64,000 nucleotides of DNA from positions 1 through 64,000 of the forward strand of contig WTXD01000039.1 of the NCBI GenBank assembly GCA_022496205.1, in the 5' to 3' direction. The notes below the pieces were generated by a model. The model was not told the origin of the DNA. It made no database searches and saw only the letters and a program-made list of their open reading frames with translations. The DNA comes from Gloeopeniophorella convolvens. Lineage: Eukaryota; Basidiomycota; Agaricomycetes; Russulales. Positions 1 to 10,607 of the stretch are shown here, piece after piece; the stretch's first letter is position 1, and every line of letters starts with the position of its first letter. Both the position numbers and the translations under genes were made by a program.

Positions 1-252
1 ACTGTGACGACAGCAGTTTAGCATGGCCCTCGTTTCGAAAGGTTCAAACGTACAATTTCTGCGGAGAAAGGATACAGAGATGTCAGGTCATGTCGAATGG
101 AAAGGGTTGTGCAGGGGACACTGACGACTTTCCGACACCAGAGTCGCCAATCAGGACCACCTGGGTGATGATGCGCAGCTCAGCGTGGCGCCCATATAGC
201 ACCGGCAGGGACATACCTTGAAGAGATAGTCAAAGTTGCTGCCTTCGGTCAT
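1..252 (-). CDS. YPT31: Rab11/Ypt31-type small GTPase, 5' end only
   Basis: The start codon is at 252-250. Exon 1 (252-217) encodes MTEGSNFDYLFK, exon 2 (160-126) encodes VVLIGDSGVGKS up to the Ser codon, and a 5-nt exon (58-54) follows. The next exon begins at position 1 and leaves the window. The join DYLFK-VVLIGDSGVGKS-N is the hallmark N-terminus of Rab11/Ypt31 GTPases, including the P-loop GDSGVGKS. These proteins act in trafficking from the late Golgi and recycling endosomes. Introns are 217/160 (gtatgt...cag), 126/58 (gtcagt...cag) and 54/1 (gtacgt...cag). The gene is transcribed divergently from the ITFG1 homologue. Only about 25 residues are visible, so the split among Rab11, Rab8 and Rab2 rests on the YLFKVVLIGDSGVGKSN pattern. 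Confidence 0.85.
54..58 (-). other. 5-nt microexon of the Rab11 gene
   Basis: The five bases AAATT (minus strand) lie between an acceptor CCGCAG and a donor GTACGT. Including them turns GGA AAG TC + A AAT T + T into Gly-Lys-Ser-Asn-Leu/Phe, the order expected after the Rab P-loop. Skipping them breaks the frame. Confidence 0.7.
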
Positions 253-915
253 GATTAATTGGGGATAACGGTCTAGGAGTGGGCGGAAGGCAAAGGCGAA
301 GAGAGAGGATAGAGCGTGAAGAAGGTCGTAGTGGGGAACCGAGGGCTATCGGGGCTCTCTTGATGGCAGGGCGGGACTTGAATCGGTCGCATCCAGAAAA
401 GTTCTGTTATATCTTTTCTCTCTGTCACAGTCACGCTCTGCACTGCCGTTTCGCGGATATCCATCTCTGATCTCAGCTCTTCCCAGCGGACAGCGTTGTG
501 ATGAACGTAAAATGGGGCCCCTCTCTTCCAGAGGTAGTGCCACACCAAAGCACTCTGGATTTATCATGGCTGGTTGATGGTGGACGAGGCTGTTGAGTGT
601 GACTTGATTGACTGTCACGTATGTTACGTGTGACATGCTACGTGTTCCCGCGAGTCGGGGGCCGGCTTCGGGACTGAAACCAAGTGAAGAACAGACCGAC
701 TGCGATCCTGCCAGGCCCTGGTGCTCATTGGCAACATATTCAAAGCGAGCGCGCTGTTGACATCGCCTGCGGACTCGACGAGGGATTCTTGAACGATAAC
801 GGGTACACACAACTTGGCAGAGTCCGCTATCGACTCTTAGGGCACTGAGACTCACCCGAGCCGCTAGCACTCGTATCGCGGACCCTCCTTACATGACCCT
901 CACGCCGCCCGCAAG
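253..915. other. Divergent intergenic region between Rab11 and ITFG1
   Basis: No convincing gene. The open frames here lack family resemblance and splice logic. It must hold the promoters of both flanking genes, but I cannot point to a clear TATA box. Confidence 0.5.
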
Positions 916-3441
916 ATGCGCATCTTACTTGGCCGCCGCTTCCGCCCCCCACGCCGCCTCTCCCTCCTCTTCTTCGTCGCCAGCATCGCTCTCTTCGCCG
1001 CCCCCACCACCGCGCTCTGGCCCTTCCCCCCAAAGCGCTTCGCGGGCAACGCGCTCGTCGGCGCCGGCTCGCTCGGCCTCAACGACGGCGACGGACGCGT
1101 CGTCGCCTTTGGCGACTTTAATGGCGACCAGTTGTGCGTGCCCCATGTTGCCGCCTACGCGACGCGCTGATCGATGGCTGGCAGTATGGACGTCATGATG
1201 CTGGCCTCGGACCAGCACACCCTCTCCACCTATCTCTGGAACCATGGTGCGCAGCACGTTCCAGTACGACGTATGCTCATCCTGAGTATGCGGTGCAGAC
1301 GACTTTTCCTTCCGTCGGTCGGCGTCGTTCCACCATCCACAGCGCGTATACAACGTCGTCCCGGGCGACTTTACGCACGACGGCACCATCGACGTGCTCG
1401 TCATGGCGCAGGGCGCCGCATCTTCTCAGCTCTCCCTCTCCGTATACACCGCCAAACCTGGCGGTGGCTTTTGTGAGCATTACGCACGCGCCCCCAGCCT
1501 CCACACCGCTCATGGTCGCGTAGATATGAACCCTATCGAACTTCCCCCGTCAGCCCTTGCGCAGCCAATTCCATTTGATATCGACGGGCGGATGCAAATA
1601 AGCCTGCTTGGCCTCCAGTCAGGGAGCTCTCAGCTCAAAGTGTGGAAGAACGTGTGGAACGCGTCGGATCCTTCCAGTGGGTTGTACGAGGTGTAGGTGT
1701 TTGATGCATGCATCGATACATCGCACTCATGCTCAAATTAGCATCGACGCTCCTCTTGCGGGACCCCAGTGCCGCATCTCGAATCCGCACAGTAACGCTG
1801 CAGTCGACCTCAACGGTGACTGCGTCGCAGGCACGTGACTCGATATCCAACTCGAACACGTCCACTGACAGACTATCTAGACTTGTTTTTGGTCTGCGAC
1901 GACGCGCCCGGGCAAAAATCCTATCAAGTCTGGACAAGCGAACCGGATGGTGGCTATGCTTTGGCTCAAAGCGGACCCCTTCCTGCTGGTACGCAGTCTG
2001 TGGTCTTCGCCGACATGGGTGCGCACTTCTTGCCGAGATGCCTTTCGTCATTGAGTATATTCCGCAGACCGTGATGGAACAATCGACCTCCTTATTACCA
2101 CCTGCAACTCTGTCTCTCAGTCCACTGGACTTGGGACCGACTGCGCCCTCAACATCGCTTACAACATGCAACTCCCTCTCTGCGCCTCTGCCTCCTCCAT
2201 CCCATTCACAAGCGACCCCGCAAACGCAGGCCCATGCCGCCAGCCTGATGCACTCTGTGTCGCCGACCCACATTTCAACTTTTCCTTCTCTGGTCCGGTT
2301 CGTCCGTCCTCTCGCGCTTCCAGCTGCCAGCACTGACGCCGAGATTCCCAGAATTACGTAAGCGTACCAGTCAAGGACCTGTTGCAGGACCATGCGACGC
2401 TCCAAGTTCTGGATACCTCCTTCTCGCCAGCACAGCCTGTCCTCCCACGCACGGGAGACGCTGACCTTGACGGATTCCCTGATCTACTCCTCTTGACGGG
2501 CGGTCGCGTGCGCCTGCTGCTCTCCACGGCGTGCGCGCACGGAGTGCCTGGTTGTGCGGTGCCTGGTGCGCGTCGCGGATGGCGCGAGGTCCGCAAGGGC
2601 GTCGAGCCGCTCGCGAGCGTCACAGACGCGTGCGGCGCGGCGTTCGTTGATATGGACGAGGACGGCACGCTCGACATCCTCGTGCAGCGCACAGGCGGGC
2701 AGGGCGCAGGGCACGTGCTGTTCGTGCAGAACAACTTCTACTACGACGCGTTCTTCATGAAGGCGATCCGTGCGCACACTCCATAATTTCTACGTCTCGT
2801 GATGCTGACGGATCGCGGCAGTGCTGAACGGCGCATGCGGCTCTGGGTGGTGCACGCCCGCAAACGCCAGCCTCGCGCGCTACCACGTCCGTCTCCCCCC
2901 GCCCCATCCTGCCCCGCACATCCTGACCCACCCGCGCAGCCCTTCGGCGTGAGCACGGCCGGCGCGAGCTACAAATACACGATCCTCGACACCTCGGGCC
3001 GGCGCGCGGCCGCGCAGGTCCTGCAGCTGCCGCAGACGGCGTACCAGGCGCTGCACCCGCCGTACGCGTTCTTCGGCCTCGGGCGCACGAACAACTACAT
3101 CGAGAACCTCTTCGTGGGCGCCGCGCGCGCGCGCGTCGCCGCGCTCGAGATGGTCATCCCCAACTCGAAGCTCGTCGTCAACCCGGGCGCCGCGGGCGGC
3201 GCCGCGTGGCACAAGGCGCTCTACCTCCGGCCCGGGCAGTGGATCCCGTGGGTCGGCGCGAGCGTGCTCGGCGCGATGGGCGCGCTCGCGGGCGTCGTGC
3301 TCGTGCTGCATCTGAACGAGAAGGTGCGTCGCGCGGGGGCGGTCTGTGCGCTGGCCCTGGGCTGATTGGCGCGTGTTCTAGCGGGAGGACGAGCTGGAGC
3401 GCCGGCGCGCGTCGCATCATATCAACTTTGACGCGCTGTGA
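916..3441 (+). CDS. ITFG1: ITFG1/TIP-like FG-GAP integrin-alpha repeat membrane protein
   Basis: Eleven exons close in frame to 671 residues: 916-1133, 1185-1246, 1299-1472, 1524-1692, 1742-1830, 1872-2018, 2068-2297, 2352-2769, 2822-2886, 2940-3323, 3382-3441. The protein starts with a signal peptide (basic residues, then LLFFVASIALFAAPTTA). It carries several FG-GAP/Ca-binding loops such as DFNGDQFMDVMM, DFTHDGTIDVLV, DLNGDCVADYLDLF, DMDRDGTIDLLI, DADLDGFPDLLLL and DMDEDGTLDILV. Then come a Cys-containing NGACGSGWC region, the conserved PFGVSTAGASYKYTILD segment, a C-terminal transmembrane helix (about VGASVLGAMGALAGVVLVLHL) and a short charged tail. This is the T-cell immunomodulatory protein (TIP/ITFG1) family, an ER/surface type I membrane protein. 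The intron 1831-1871 appears to use a GC donor. Confidence 0.9.
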
Positions 3442-4132
3442 GGTGGGCTGTGTGGGCTTCTTGTAGCGCTGGGATCTTCTATTGTATGTCCAACTATTTG
3501 ACTGTCGGGCTTCATGATCAATCGCGAGGGTTGGGTGACGGGTCGTTACGTGCTGCGTCGTCTGCAATGTGCTCTCTTCCATACGTTCTTCGTTCGCGCT
3601 GGGACGGTAATAGCAGCGAACATGTCCTGTGGAACGCCTTCGGGGCGCCGGTCTCTGTCTCAACCCCGGATCAGGACCCCTCATGGCTCTCACTCATTCG
3701 AAAGCAACTTCACCGAGTAGCAAGCCGGTCAACCATCCACGTACGCGGAAAGCAGATGGAGAGCAGAGGGAGATGAGTACCAGATAGCCACTGTCAAACC
3801 GGAGTCGACCCGAGGAGATGTCTGAGCATTTGAAGGAATAATACAAGGTCTACAGAGTGTAAACAGCTTCTGATGGAAGCTAGCAACATTGGCAAGTTTT
3901 GCCTCACGGTACTGGAAAATGTTCGCACAGACAGTCTGCCCGTACACTGGCAATCCATTGACCAGTGATAACGCGGCCCTCGTTGTAAGCTTACATACAT
4001 ACAATCGCACTCAGCTTCTCGGGACTGCTATCCTATCGTCCCTCGTATATGTGGTATAGAAACATTAGTCACCGACCAGTCACCCTTCCCAACTCTAAGT
4101 TAGCGTGGCCATACATCCGCATGGCTAAACAT
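3442..4132. other. Convergent intergenic region
   Basis: The 3' flanks of ITFG1 and of the NACHT gene. I see no supported gene; small open frames here show no family features. Confidence 0.5.
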
Positions 4133-7039
4133 TCACGTCCGCGCCACCCTCGAACTGCAAATCGTGTCCGTCATCCGTAAGACACCATCCCTCTCCTCTA
4201 AACCAAGGCTCACGGCTCTCATTTCCTCGTGCGTCTCCATATACTTGGGGTCCAGGCATGGCCGACTGTCGGAGCTGATGCAGCCATTTAGTAACGCAGT
4301 GATCCCCCTGGGTCCGATGGCGTTCGCGCTCTTCTCGACCGGTGAAGCCGTGCTTCCACGAGGGCCGTTGTACGATACACACCGCCACTGTGTCTTTTCT
4401 TCATTTTCTTGATTAAAATCGTCATCCGGGAGTGGTCCCGCAGTATCAGTGGGACTTCTAATGGTCTCCAGATGACCGTTTGCTGACGCAGCTTGCAAGG
4501 CACCAAACGCACCTACACATTTCGGGAGGAAAATATGCAGGTAGCACGCCGGGCATTGTGGGTCAAGTGAGTGGCTCGGAGTAGTCACAGCGGTGAGCTG
4601 TGAGACGTCAATGGGCGTGGTAGGGGGGAACAGGCTTCGGAGAGCATTGTTGAGCGCATATTCTGGGGAGCCACCGCCTGGAGCCATCCGGCTTTGAGAA
4701 GATACGACGATAACGCACGTGTGCACAGGAGTTGTGCGCGATAGTTCCGGGCCGACGTGATAGCGGGAGGTCTTGATGTTACGCGACAGCGCAAGGCCGG
4801 CAGAAGTCAGGTATTCTCCCACAGAAAAGTGGGCAAACTGCACAACGCGGCGCCCGGAGGCATCGCTAGCAATGGTGACGAGACTGGAACATATGGATAA
4901 GAGAGCTCTTTCTGGGTCGCCTGGGGCAGGCCGCGATTCGAAGTCGATTGAGAAAATCCTGGCGGCTTCGTCGACTCTGAGCGGACCGGAAGCTCGGATG
5001 AGACGCTGGAAAAGGCGATAGGCGTATTTCCACTTCCTCTCAGAGATGCGATGCAGTGCGCGCTCGTACGTCTCTTCCAAGCCTTTGGGAAATCCGACCA
5101 GTGCGGATGGGACATCTGGCGGGTGACATTCGCGCAGAGCTTCCAGCTGACAGGAGACGTATCGGAACCTATGAAGCAGGCAGATGCAAATACGTCCCTG
5201 ATAGCAAACTTCCAAGACTTACATTCCATGGGCTTTCTGAGACAGTGTCTCGACAACCACATTCTTGATGTTCGTGTCCCATCCAGACATTTCCGGATCC
5301 GAGGCGATAGTTGAATCGACATAATGCACAATGTCCCGGGCATGACCACCTGCGGTATCAAGGGACATGACTTGGGGTTCCAGTGGTTCGAGGCTCGACT
5401 GGATGTCGTGCTCGGGGCGACTAAAAATGCATACGCGCACGCCGTGAGAGCGGTACAGGGAGCAAAGCTCTTTCAGAAGATCAATAATTTTTGCGCGCGG
5501 AGGTGGAAGGCCAGAGTCGGAACATTCGTCTAGTGCATCAATGATGAGGTATTTTGTGCCGCTTTTTGGTGACTCGAGCATGCTCTTCAAGCATCTCACA
5601 AGTTCGTCGTCGCTCGGCTGTCGAAAACCGCCGTCGTGCGTCGAATATAGGGCCGAAAGATGTTCGGTGTGAGATTCTGACTGCGTGCAGAGTTGAACCA
5701 GTATCGAACAGAGAAGGCCCCTGATACTCTTCTTTGTGGGGTCTCCAAAGTCACAGTAGAAGTAGGCCACAGATACTGATTCTGTGGCGCGTAGACGCAG
5801 TATGTCCTCAATGATGGACGAACTAGCTAGGAAGTAAGCCACGAAGGAAGCTTGGCAGTGATGCGGCGCACCAGAGGACAGTCTTTCCCGACCCCACTGT
5901 GGAGATATGATTAGAATGGCACGTAGAATCAGAAAGCTGGAGGGACCCCACATTTCCCGTGGATCCAGAGCAACGAACCGCCCGCCTTCCACTCTCGGTA
6001 GACGCTCCCTTCCAGAAACCACTTTCCAGTGCCGCCGAGACGGACCGCGCATGCAGCATTGTGGTTCGTCGACGGATGCGGCGCAGACAGCCACTCCCGG
6101 TAGCGACAGAGAAGCTGAGCGCCTGCCCGGGGTTGTCAGTGTCCGATTGAAGCTATTGAAGGAGGACGACGAACGTCGGTATTCTGCCCATTGACGTGCC
6201 TCGCTGACGAGACCGCGAACACCATCCCAAGTTTCTACACCCACAGCCACAGCCTCATCTCTGGTCAGTTGATCTAGAAGCCTCAATGCATCTTCGACTT
6301 CGGTCTTTCCTCGCAACGCTTTCATAAGGGCCCCTGCCAGTCACGCTGAGCATAGAGCGCAAGCATTGAAGACGCCCATAACGACAAACTCACTGAGTCT
6401 GCCTTGTTTGATCTGTTTAGTAACGAGGGCGAAGATCGAGAGAAGCTCCGCTACTATGTATACTATTGCTGTGGACAGAACGGACGTTGGTGGCTTCCGC
6501 ATATATACCTCGAGGCGCCCGAGGAAATTCTTGATAGACTTGAACAGGGACGTGACCGTGTTGTAGCCGCTGCTAACCTTCTTTACTGCCTACTAGTTTA
6601 TCAGTCTGTGAATTTCGTAACGGAAAAATAGGACCGGAACCTCCAGAAGGATGCCGATGCTGGCAAATACGGCTCTTGCGGGAGGCATTGCCTGGTGAGC
6701 CACCAGTCAGAGCTCCTCTCACACCCCAGCGGCGAAACGGTGCCTCACCAAACTGATGCTTTCGCATAAGGCTCCATTGCTGACGAGCGCGAATGTGATA
6801 TCCACGACCGGCCCGAGAGCTCTCATGATCTTTCCTGTCTTCTGTGATGCTCTGAAGTCGTCAAAGAAACTCATTTGCTCTTGAAATATCTCGTTGACGT
6901 CCTCGACAGTACTGCAGCCCTTGAGTTTATGTGCCAGGCTGTGGGAAGCAAGATCTACTCCTGTGTTTCGAGAGTAGTTGTCCAGAGCATTTTTGAAGAG
7001 AGACTGAAGATCGGTAGTGTTGGCCTGAGAAAGCACCAT
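4133..7039 (-). CDS. Goodbye-NACHT STAND (NLR-like) protein with a decayed ankyrin tail
   Basis: Eight exons close in frame to 842 residues: 7039-6749, 6691-6641, 6589-6394, 6333-6175, 6122-5952, 5896-5872, 5822-5223, 5168-4133. Residues 1 to about 240 match the fungal STAND N-terminal Goodbye domain (LQSLFKNALDNYSRNTG..., MPPARAVFASIGILL, FLGRLEVYM, TEVEDALRLLDQLTRDEA). A linker REWLSAPHPSTNHNAA then precedes the NACHT core. Its Walker A is HGKLGSGKTVL, with the typical YFYCDFGDPTKKSIRGLLCS and a Walker B KYLIIDALDECS. A winged-helix-like region (ERKWKYAYRLFQRLIRASGPL) follows and the last recognisable stretch is one ankyrin-like unit (GALQAASANGHLETI). After that the sequence is unlike ankyrins, so the repeat domain looks lost or frame-shifted; GGADVNV lies in another frame near 4130. 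Such proteins are proposed non-self recognition receptors. Confidence 0.85.
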
Positions 7040-7281
7040 ACTGCTGGTCAGGCGTGTACGGTGTGGCGTCGCGCGGAGGCCAACATGACGAAGTAGATAT
7101 AGCGCTGGGGGATTCCATTGGCACAGTTGCAGTGAGCCTAGGTTGGCACTTGTTGGCACTAACTGAAGGCTGGCACTGACTGAATTTTGCCAGGCTGAGA
7201 TCGGAGGCACGGCGGTTGCCACTGGGCACCCAAGCGCGGTAGCCGCGGTCCGCAGTGATCGATAATCCGGGCTAGTCCGGG

Positions 7282-7311
7282 CAGGCCCCCTGAAAATGCC
7301 GGGTAGGGTCG
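7282..7311. repeat. Left terminal inverted repeat
   Basis: This is the exact reverse complement of 9381-9410 over 30 bases. It starts CAGGCCCCCT and ends GGTAGGGTCG. Confidence 0.95.
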
Positions 7312-7341
7312 GATCCAACCAACAGCCATTTTGGGGCATCT

Positions 7342-7425
7342 GTGGTGGACTTTTTGAGGCCCAAATTCCGGGGCCCGTGGTGGATTATCTGATCCGACTT
7401 AGGCAAAGTGACGCCAAGTGGTGGA
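7342..7425 (+). repeat. Left subterminal GTGGTGGA repeats
   Basis: GTGGTGGA occurs at 7342, 7377 and 7418. The last two are followed by TTATCTGATCC. The motif is in the same orientation as the copies at the right end, not inverted. Confidence 0.85.
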
Positions 7426-7483
7426 TTATCTGATCCAACCTCGAAAAAATACAATAAATTCCCCCCAAAACCGTAAAAATAAT

Positions 7484-8988
7484 CTATAGTGTGATCTCGA
7501 GCTCCCCTGCATCTTTGGACGCGAGTATCTTGCGAAGATCCTCGAGAGAATGCATGATCGGGGTTCGTGAGACCTGCAATTTATCGAATACATCAGTGAT
7601 AAACGTCGCGTTCACTTGGAGGGCGCCACGATCAGTCCTTGAAGTGAATCCAGCTGGCAGTGTGTATAAGAAGTTATTTGCACTGAGATGCGCAAAGCGA
7701 GGGACGCCGAGCTTCGTTGTGGGAGCATGTAAGTTCTTGAACTGTGTGCGCTGGCGACTTTGCTCCCATAACTGGACGACGATGTAAGATAGCGAGCCCA
7801 CGGACGTCGCTTTATCGGTCCACCCGTGACGGATGACTTTTCCAGAGCCGATCTTTACATACATTGTTATCACTGCCAGGGGTACAAGATCGTAAGATGA
7901 GGTCGTATAAGCAAATCGCAGATGCAGAAGAACTTGCCTTGCGCGATCATCAACTGTTGGTCAATTGCAACGATGCCGAACGCATCGTTTCGTAGCGGAG
8001 AAAACATGCTGATCTTCGCCGTTGCGAGCATGTCAGACATTGGCAGCATCTTGAAGGCTTGCTGTCGTTTCTTAACCACCTGATTAGCATCATATAGCGT
8101 GAAATTCAGTATCTGCGCTGCGCCAGAACAATGAAGCCACGTACCAAAGCCCCGGCACCATCAGCGACGATTTTCGCGTTACGAGCATTCCCGTTATTCT
8201 GTTCTTTCGCCTCAGCCTCAGCCTCAGCCAAGTAGTTGACAAGCCCAGTCCCTTTGGAGTACCGAAGGCGTCGCAGTACTCCAGCATTCGTTTGCACGGT
8301 GCTGTCCGGTGCGTCAATTTCGTCAATAAGATCGCAGATTTTCCGCGCTAGTTGGTGATGCTCTGTTGGTTCAGAGTCAGCGTCGTTCTAGGATGTCGTG
8401 GACGCGTGAAGCAAGGGCGTCGAACTCTGCATGAACACCAGAGTGACGCTTGAGCCAAGCGTATGCAGATGACCACTGCTGCCTGGCATGGACAGCACCT
8501 GCAAGGTACGTCCAGAACGTGAGCACATTGAATGGGTAATACGTGTTGGAATTCTTCTGCGTGACATCACGGATGGATAACTTCCCATCGAGCATAGCTT
8601 GTCCAGCGTGATCACGTAGATTTCGTATAGTCTCGCGAGAAGGGACTGGACGCGAGAGACAGCACGCGAGTGATGCGGTCGGTGTAGCACTGAAGAATGA
8701 TCGACGTGGGTCCTTGCATGTCTCTTCGGCGAGAACCTGTGGGAGATCCAGTTTGACAAGGTCGGGGATGAGCAGAGTATCGGGAGGGAGAAGTGTGAGG
8801 TCGTTGTCTGATACGGTAAGACGACGCAGGAGTTCCTGAGAGATTGCGGGCGGAATGTCTTTGTACGTCTTTCCGTGTCCAATCCAGAGCTGCAGAGAGT
8901 CCGAGTCGCTTTCTGTGGGAAACGGTGGAGGAGACCCAGCGATGCTGATAGTCTCGGGGCGTTGGTCATCATCATGTACACTGGCCAT
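7484..8988 (-). CDS. Spliced gene of unknown function inside the TIR element
   Basis: The first exon starts MASVHDDDQRPETISI at 8988 and is open to a TGA at 8377. Downstream, exons at about 8350-8145, 8079-7938 and 7872-7484 join in phase (GAL|VVKKRQQAFKMLP and DQQLMIAQ|VITMYVKIGSGK) and end at a clear stop. The second of these introns has a GC donor (CAAG|GCAAGT). The link from exon 1 to the block at 8350 is uncertain; it may be one protein of about 450 residues or two genes. I recognise no catalytic motif, and there is no DDE, RVE or Ulp1-like triad that I can see. An alternating Ala-Glu run (AEAEAEAKE) is encoded by a short repeat near 8220. Position wholly within the terminal repeats makes it element cargo. 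Confidence 0.6.
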
Positions 8989-9220
8989 GATTGATGGGAG
9001 AAGGGTGGGATAGAGCGAGTATCAAAGAGTCATCCCATTGCAGCTTAAATCTAGTACAGGTGTGTCCGACGAGTGTACACTGAGCCAGCCCAAGTTTGTG
9101 GCAAATCCGTCGACTCTGTGGAAAGCATTAGAGGTGCCGAAGTGTGGCAGAGACAGACAGAGACACCCATAGTGTTTCCTGCAGACTTGGGTGGAGAGAC
9201 ACCATGTTGGTCAGGGTCGC

Positions 9221-9372
9221 GTGGTGGATTGTGGATCAATCCACATACCAACGGCGCCGATCCGTGGTGGATCTTGAGATCCGGGATCCGCTTACTAAGC
9301 TGATGAGCTTGTGGTGGACTCCCGCCAAACTGGATCCAACATTCGGGCAATTTTGGTCCAGTTTGTGGTGGA
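9221..9372 (+). repeat. Right subterminal GTGGTGGA repeats
   Basis: Four copies of GTGGTGGA occur at 9221, 9264, 9311 and 9365, in the same orientation as the three copies at the left end. Confidence 0.85.
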
Positions 9373-9380
9373 TTTTGATT

Positions 9381-9410
9381 CGACCCTACCCGGCATTTTC
9401 AGGGGGCCTG
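9381..9410. repeat. Right terminal inverted repeat
   Basis: Exact inverse of 7282-7311. The direct repeat TCCGGG follows immediately at 9411-9416. Confidence 0.95.
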
Positions 9411-10156
9411 TCCGGGCTCCTCGATTCCACCGGGCCGCCCGGAACTCTCGGTCTCTCTGTCGAACAAAGTCGAACTGCCTTGAACCGTGTCATCCATCGG
9501 AAGTTCACGACAGCACAAGTTGATGTCAACAGCTTTCAGCTTTCGACCCCTTTCTGTGATCCAATCCAGTGCATATGGTCCTACCTTGACTTGACTTTCG
9601 AGTAATTGTGCCTGCAACTATACTCAATCTCGAGCTCAGTGCTGGTACGCGTCTACACTTGAAACCGTGCCAACGGAAATCACAGTTGAATCTCGGTACT
9701 CTCTGAATCGCTGCCGGGCACGATGATACTTCAAGCTCAGAATGCTACGTAGCCATTAGCTACAGGCTGGTACTGGTGCTCGTTGTTCCTGAGGCAAGGC
9801 ACTGGTGAAGCATTGAAGCCACACGATGCAAGGACGTGCGCAAATGTTTCTCTGGCGCTGGACCTCTGGTGGCTCCTCTATTAGCGGTTATACTGTACCA
9901 TTTGTGCCGACGTCACTTCAGCCCAGTGGCGACGTCGGTGGCTCTACGGTCGCCGGAATGTCTGCTGCTCGTCGATCAGAATTTTGGCAACTCTACGTTG
10001 GCAACGCTCGTCTTTGGACCACTCTCGTGAACACTCGGGCACTGGCAATGTGCCGATAGGCCATTGAATGACGCTGGCAACGACCGTCTCGTTCATAGTG
10101 CCACTGGGCACTATGATGGGTTTAAAGGCCCCACCCAGCCCGACTATTAGAGTTCC
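9411..10156. other. No supported gene
   Basis: Flank of the TIR element and upstream region of the first zinc-finger gene. Nothing recognisable on either strand. Confidence 0.4.
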
Positions 10157-10607
10157 ATGGCCACTGCCTTCATGCCTCCCCGAGTAAATCAGACTGTCAG
10201 CAGCGTTCGCGGTCGAGGACGAAGCCAAATCGATTGGGAGAGAATTAAAGCATACCTTCGACATTCTGGAGCGTTGAGTCTCGAGGACGGACGCGGTCCA
10301 TTAGCCTCGCAGGGACCTGGTCGTGATCACCAGGTAAGAGGTAGCATATGTCGGGCCATTCTTCTCGAATTAACAATTCTTGCCTTTCTAGCCACCGGGC
10401 GGAACCGCCATCATCGCAGCCGTTAACGTGGATCCACCGCCTCAAAGCCACATGGACGTGATAATTCAAGAATGTGAGGCTTGCGAGTCTCCATGGCAAG
10501 GCACACTCTTGCAGTACCGTGACCACCTCATCTCTTCCCATAAAGTTGGTAGTGAAAGTCAATTGGCTAAAATGTTGGAGCAGGCATGGCTGCGCGCAGC
10601 ACAGTAG
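10157..10607 (+). CDS. Small C2H2-type protein, zinc-finger cluster member A
   Basis: Two exons, 10157-10333 and 10392-10607 (intron gtaaga...tttctag), give 130 residues starting MATAFMPPRVNQT. Only one possible finger is present: CEACESPWQGTLLQYRDHLISSH, i.e. C-x2-C-x13-H-x4-H. It resembles the second finger of the neighbouring cluster genes (C-E-x-C ... Y-x-D-H-L-x4-H). The classical first finger is missing, so this may be a shortened family member or the model may lack exons. A role in nucleic-acid binding is inference only. Confidence 0.6.

Larger units (their letters stand above)
7282..9410. mobile_element. 2,129-bp TIR DNA element carrying a cargo gene
   Basis: The ends are perfect 30-bp inverted repeats (7282-7311 and 9381-9410) beginning CAGGCCCCCTGAAAATGCCG. 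Both ends are flanked by the direct repeat TCCGGG (7276-7281 and 9411-9416), consistent with a 6-bp target-site duplication. Inside both ends are copies of a GTGGTGGA motif. The only coding content is the minus-strand gene at 7484-8988. I see no DDE/D transposase signature, so the element is probably non-autonomous. The superfamily is not assignable by eye. Confidence 0.85.

Noticed and set aside
1635..2405. 256-codon minus-strand open frame
   Set aside because: Antisense of ITFG1 exons and introns; the plus-strand exon chain closes perfectly in phase.
7342..9372. CRISPR-like array from the GTGGTGGA repeats
   Set aside because: The repeats are eight bases, unevenly spaced, at the ends of a transposon in a eukaryotic genome.
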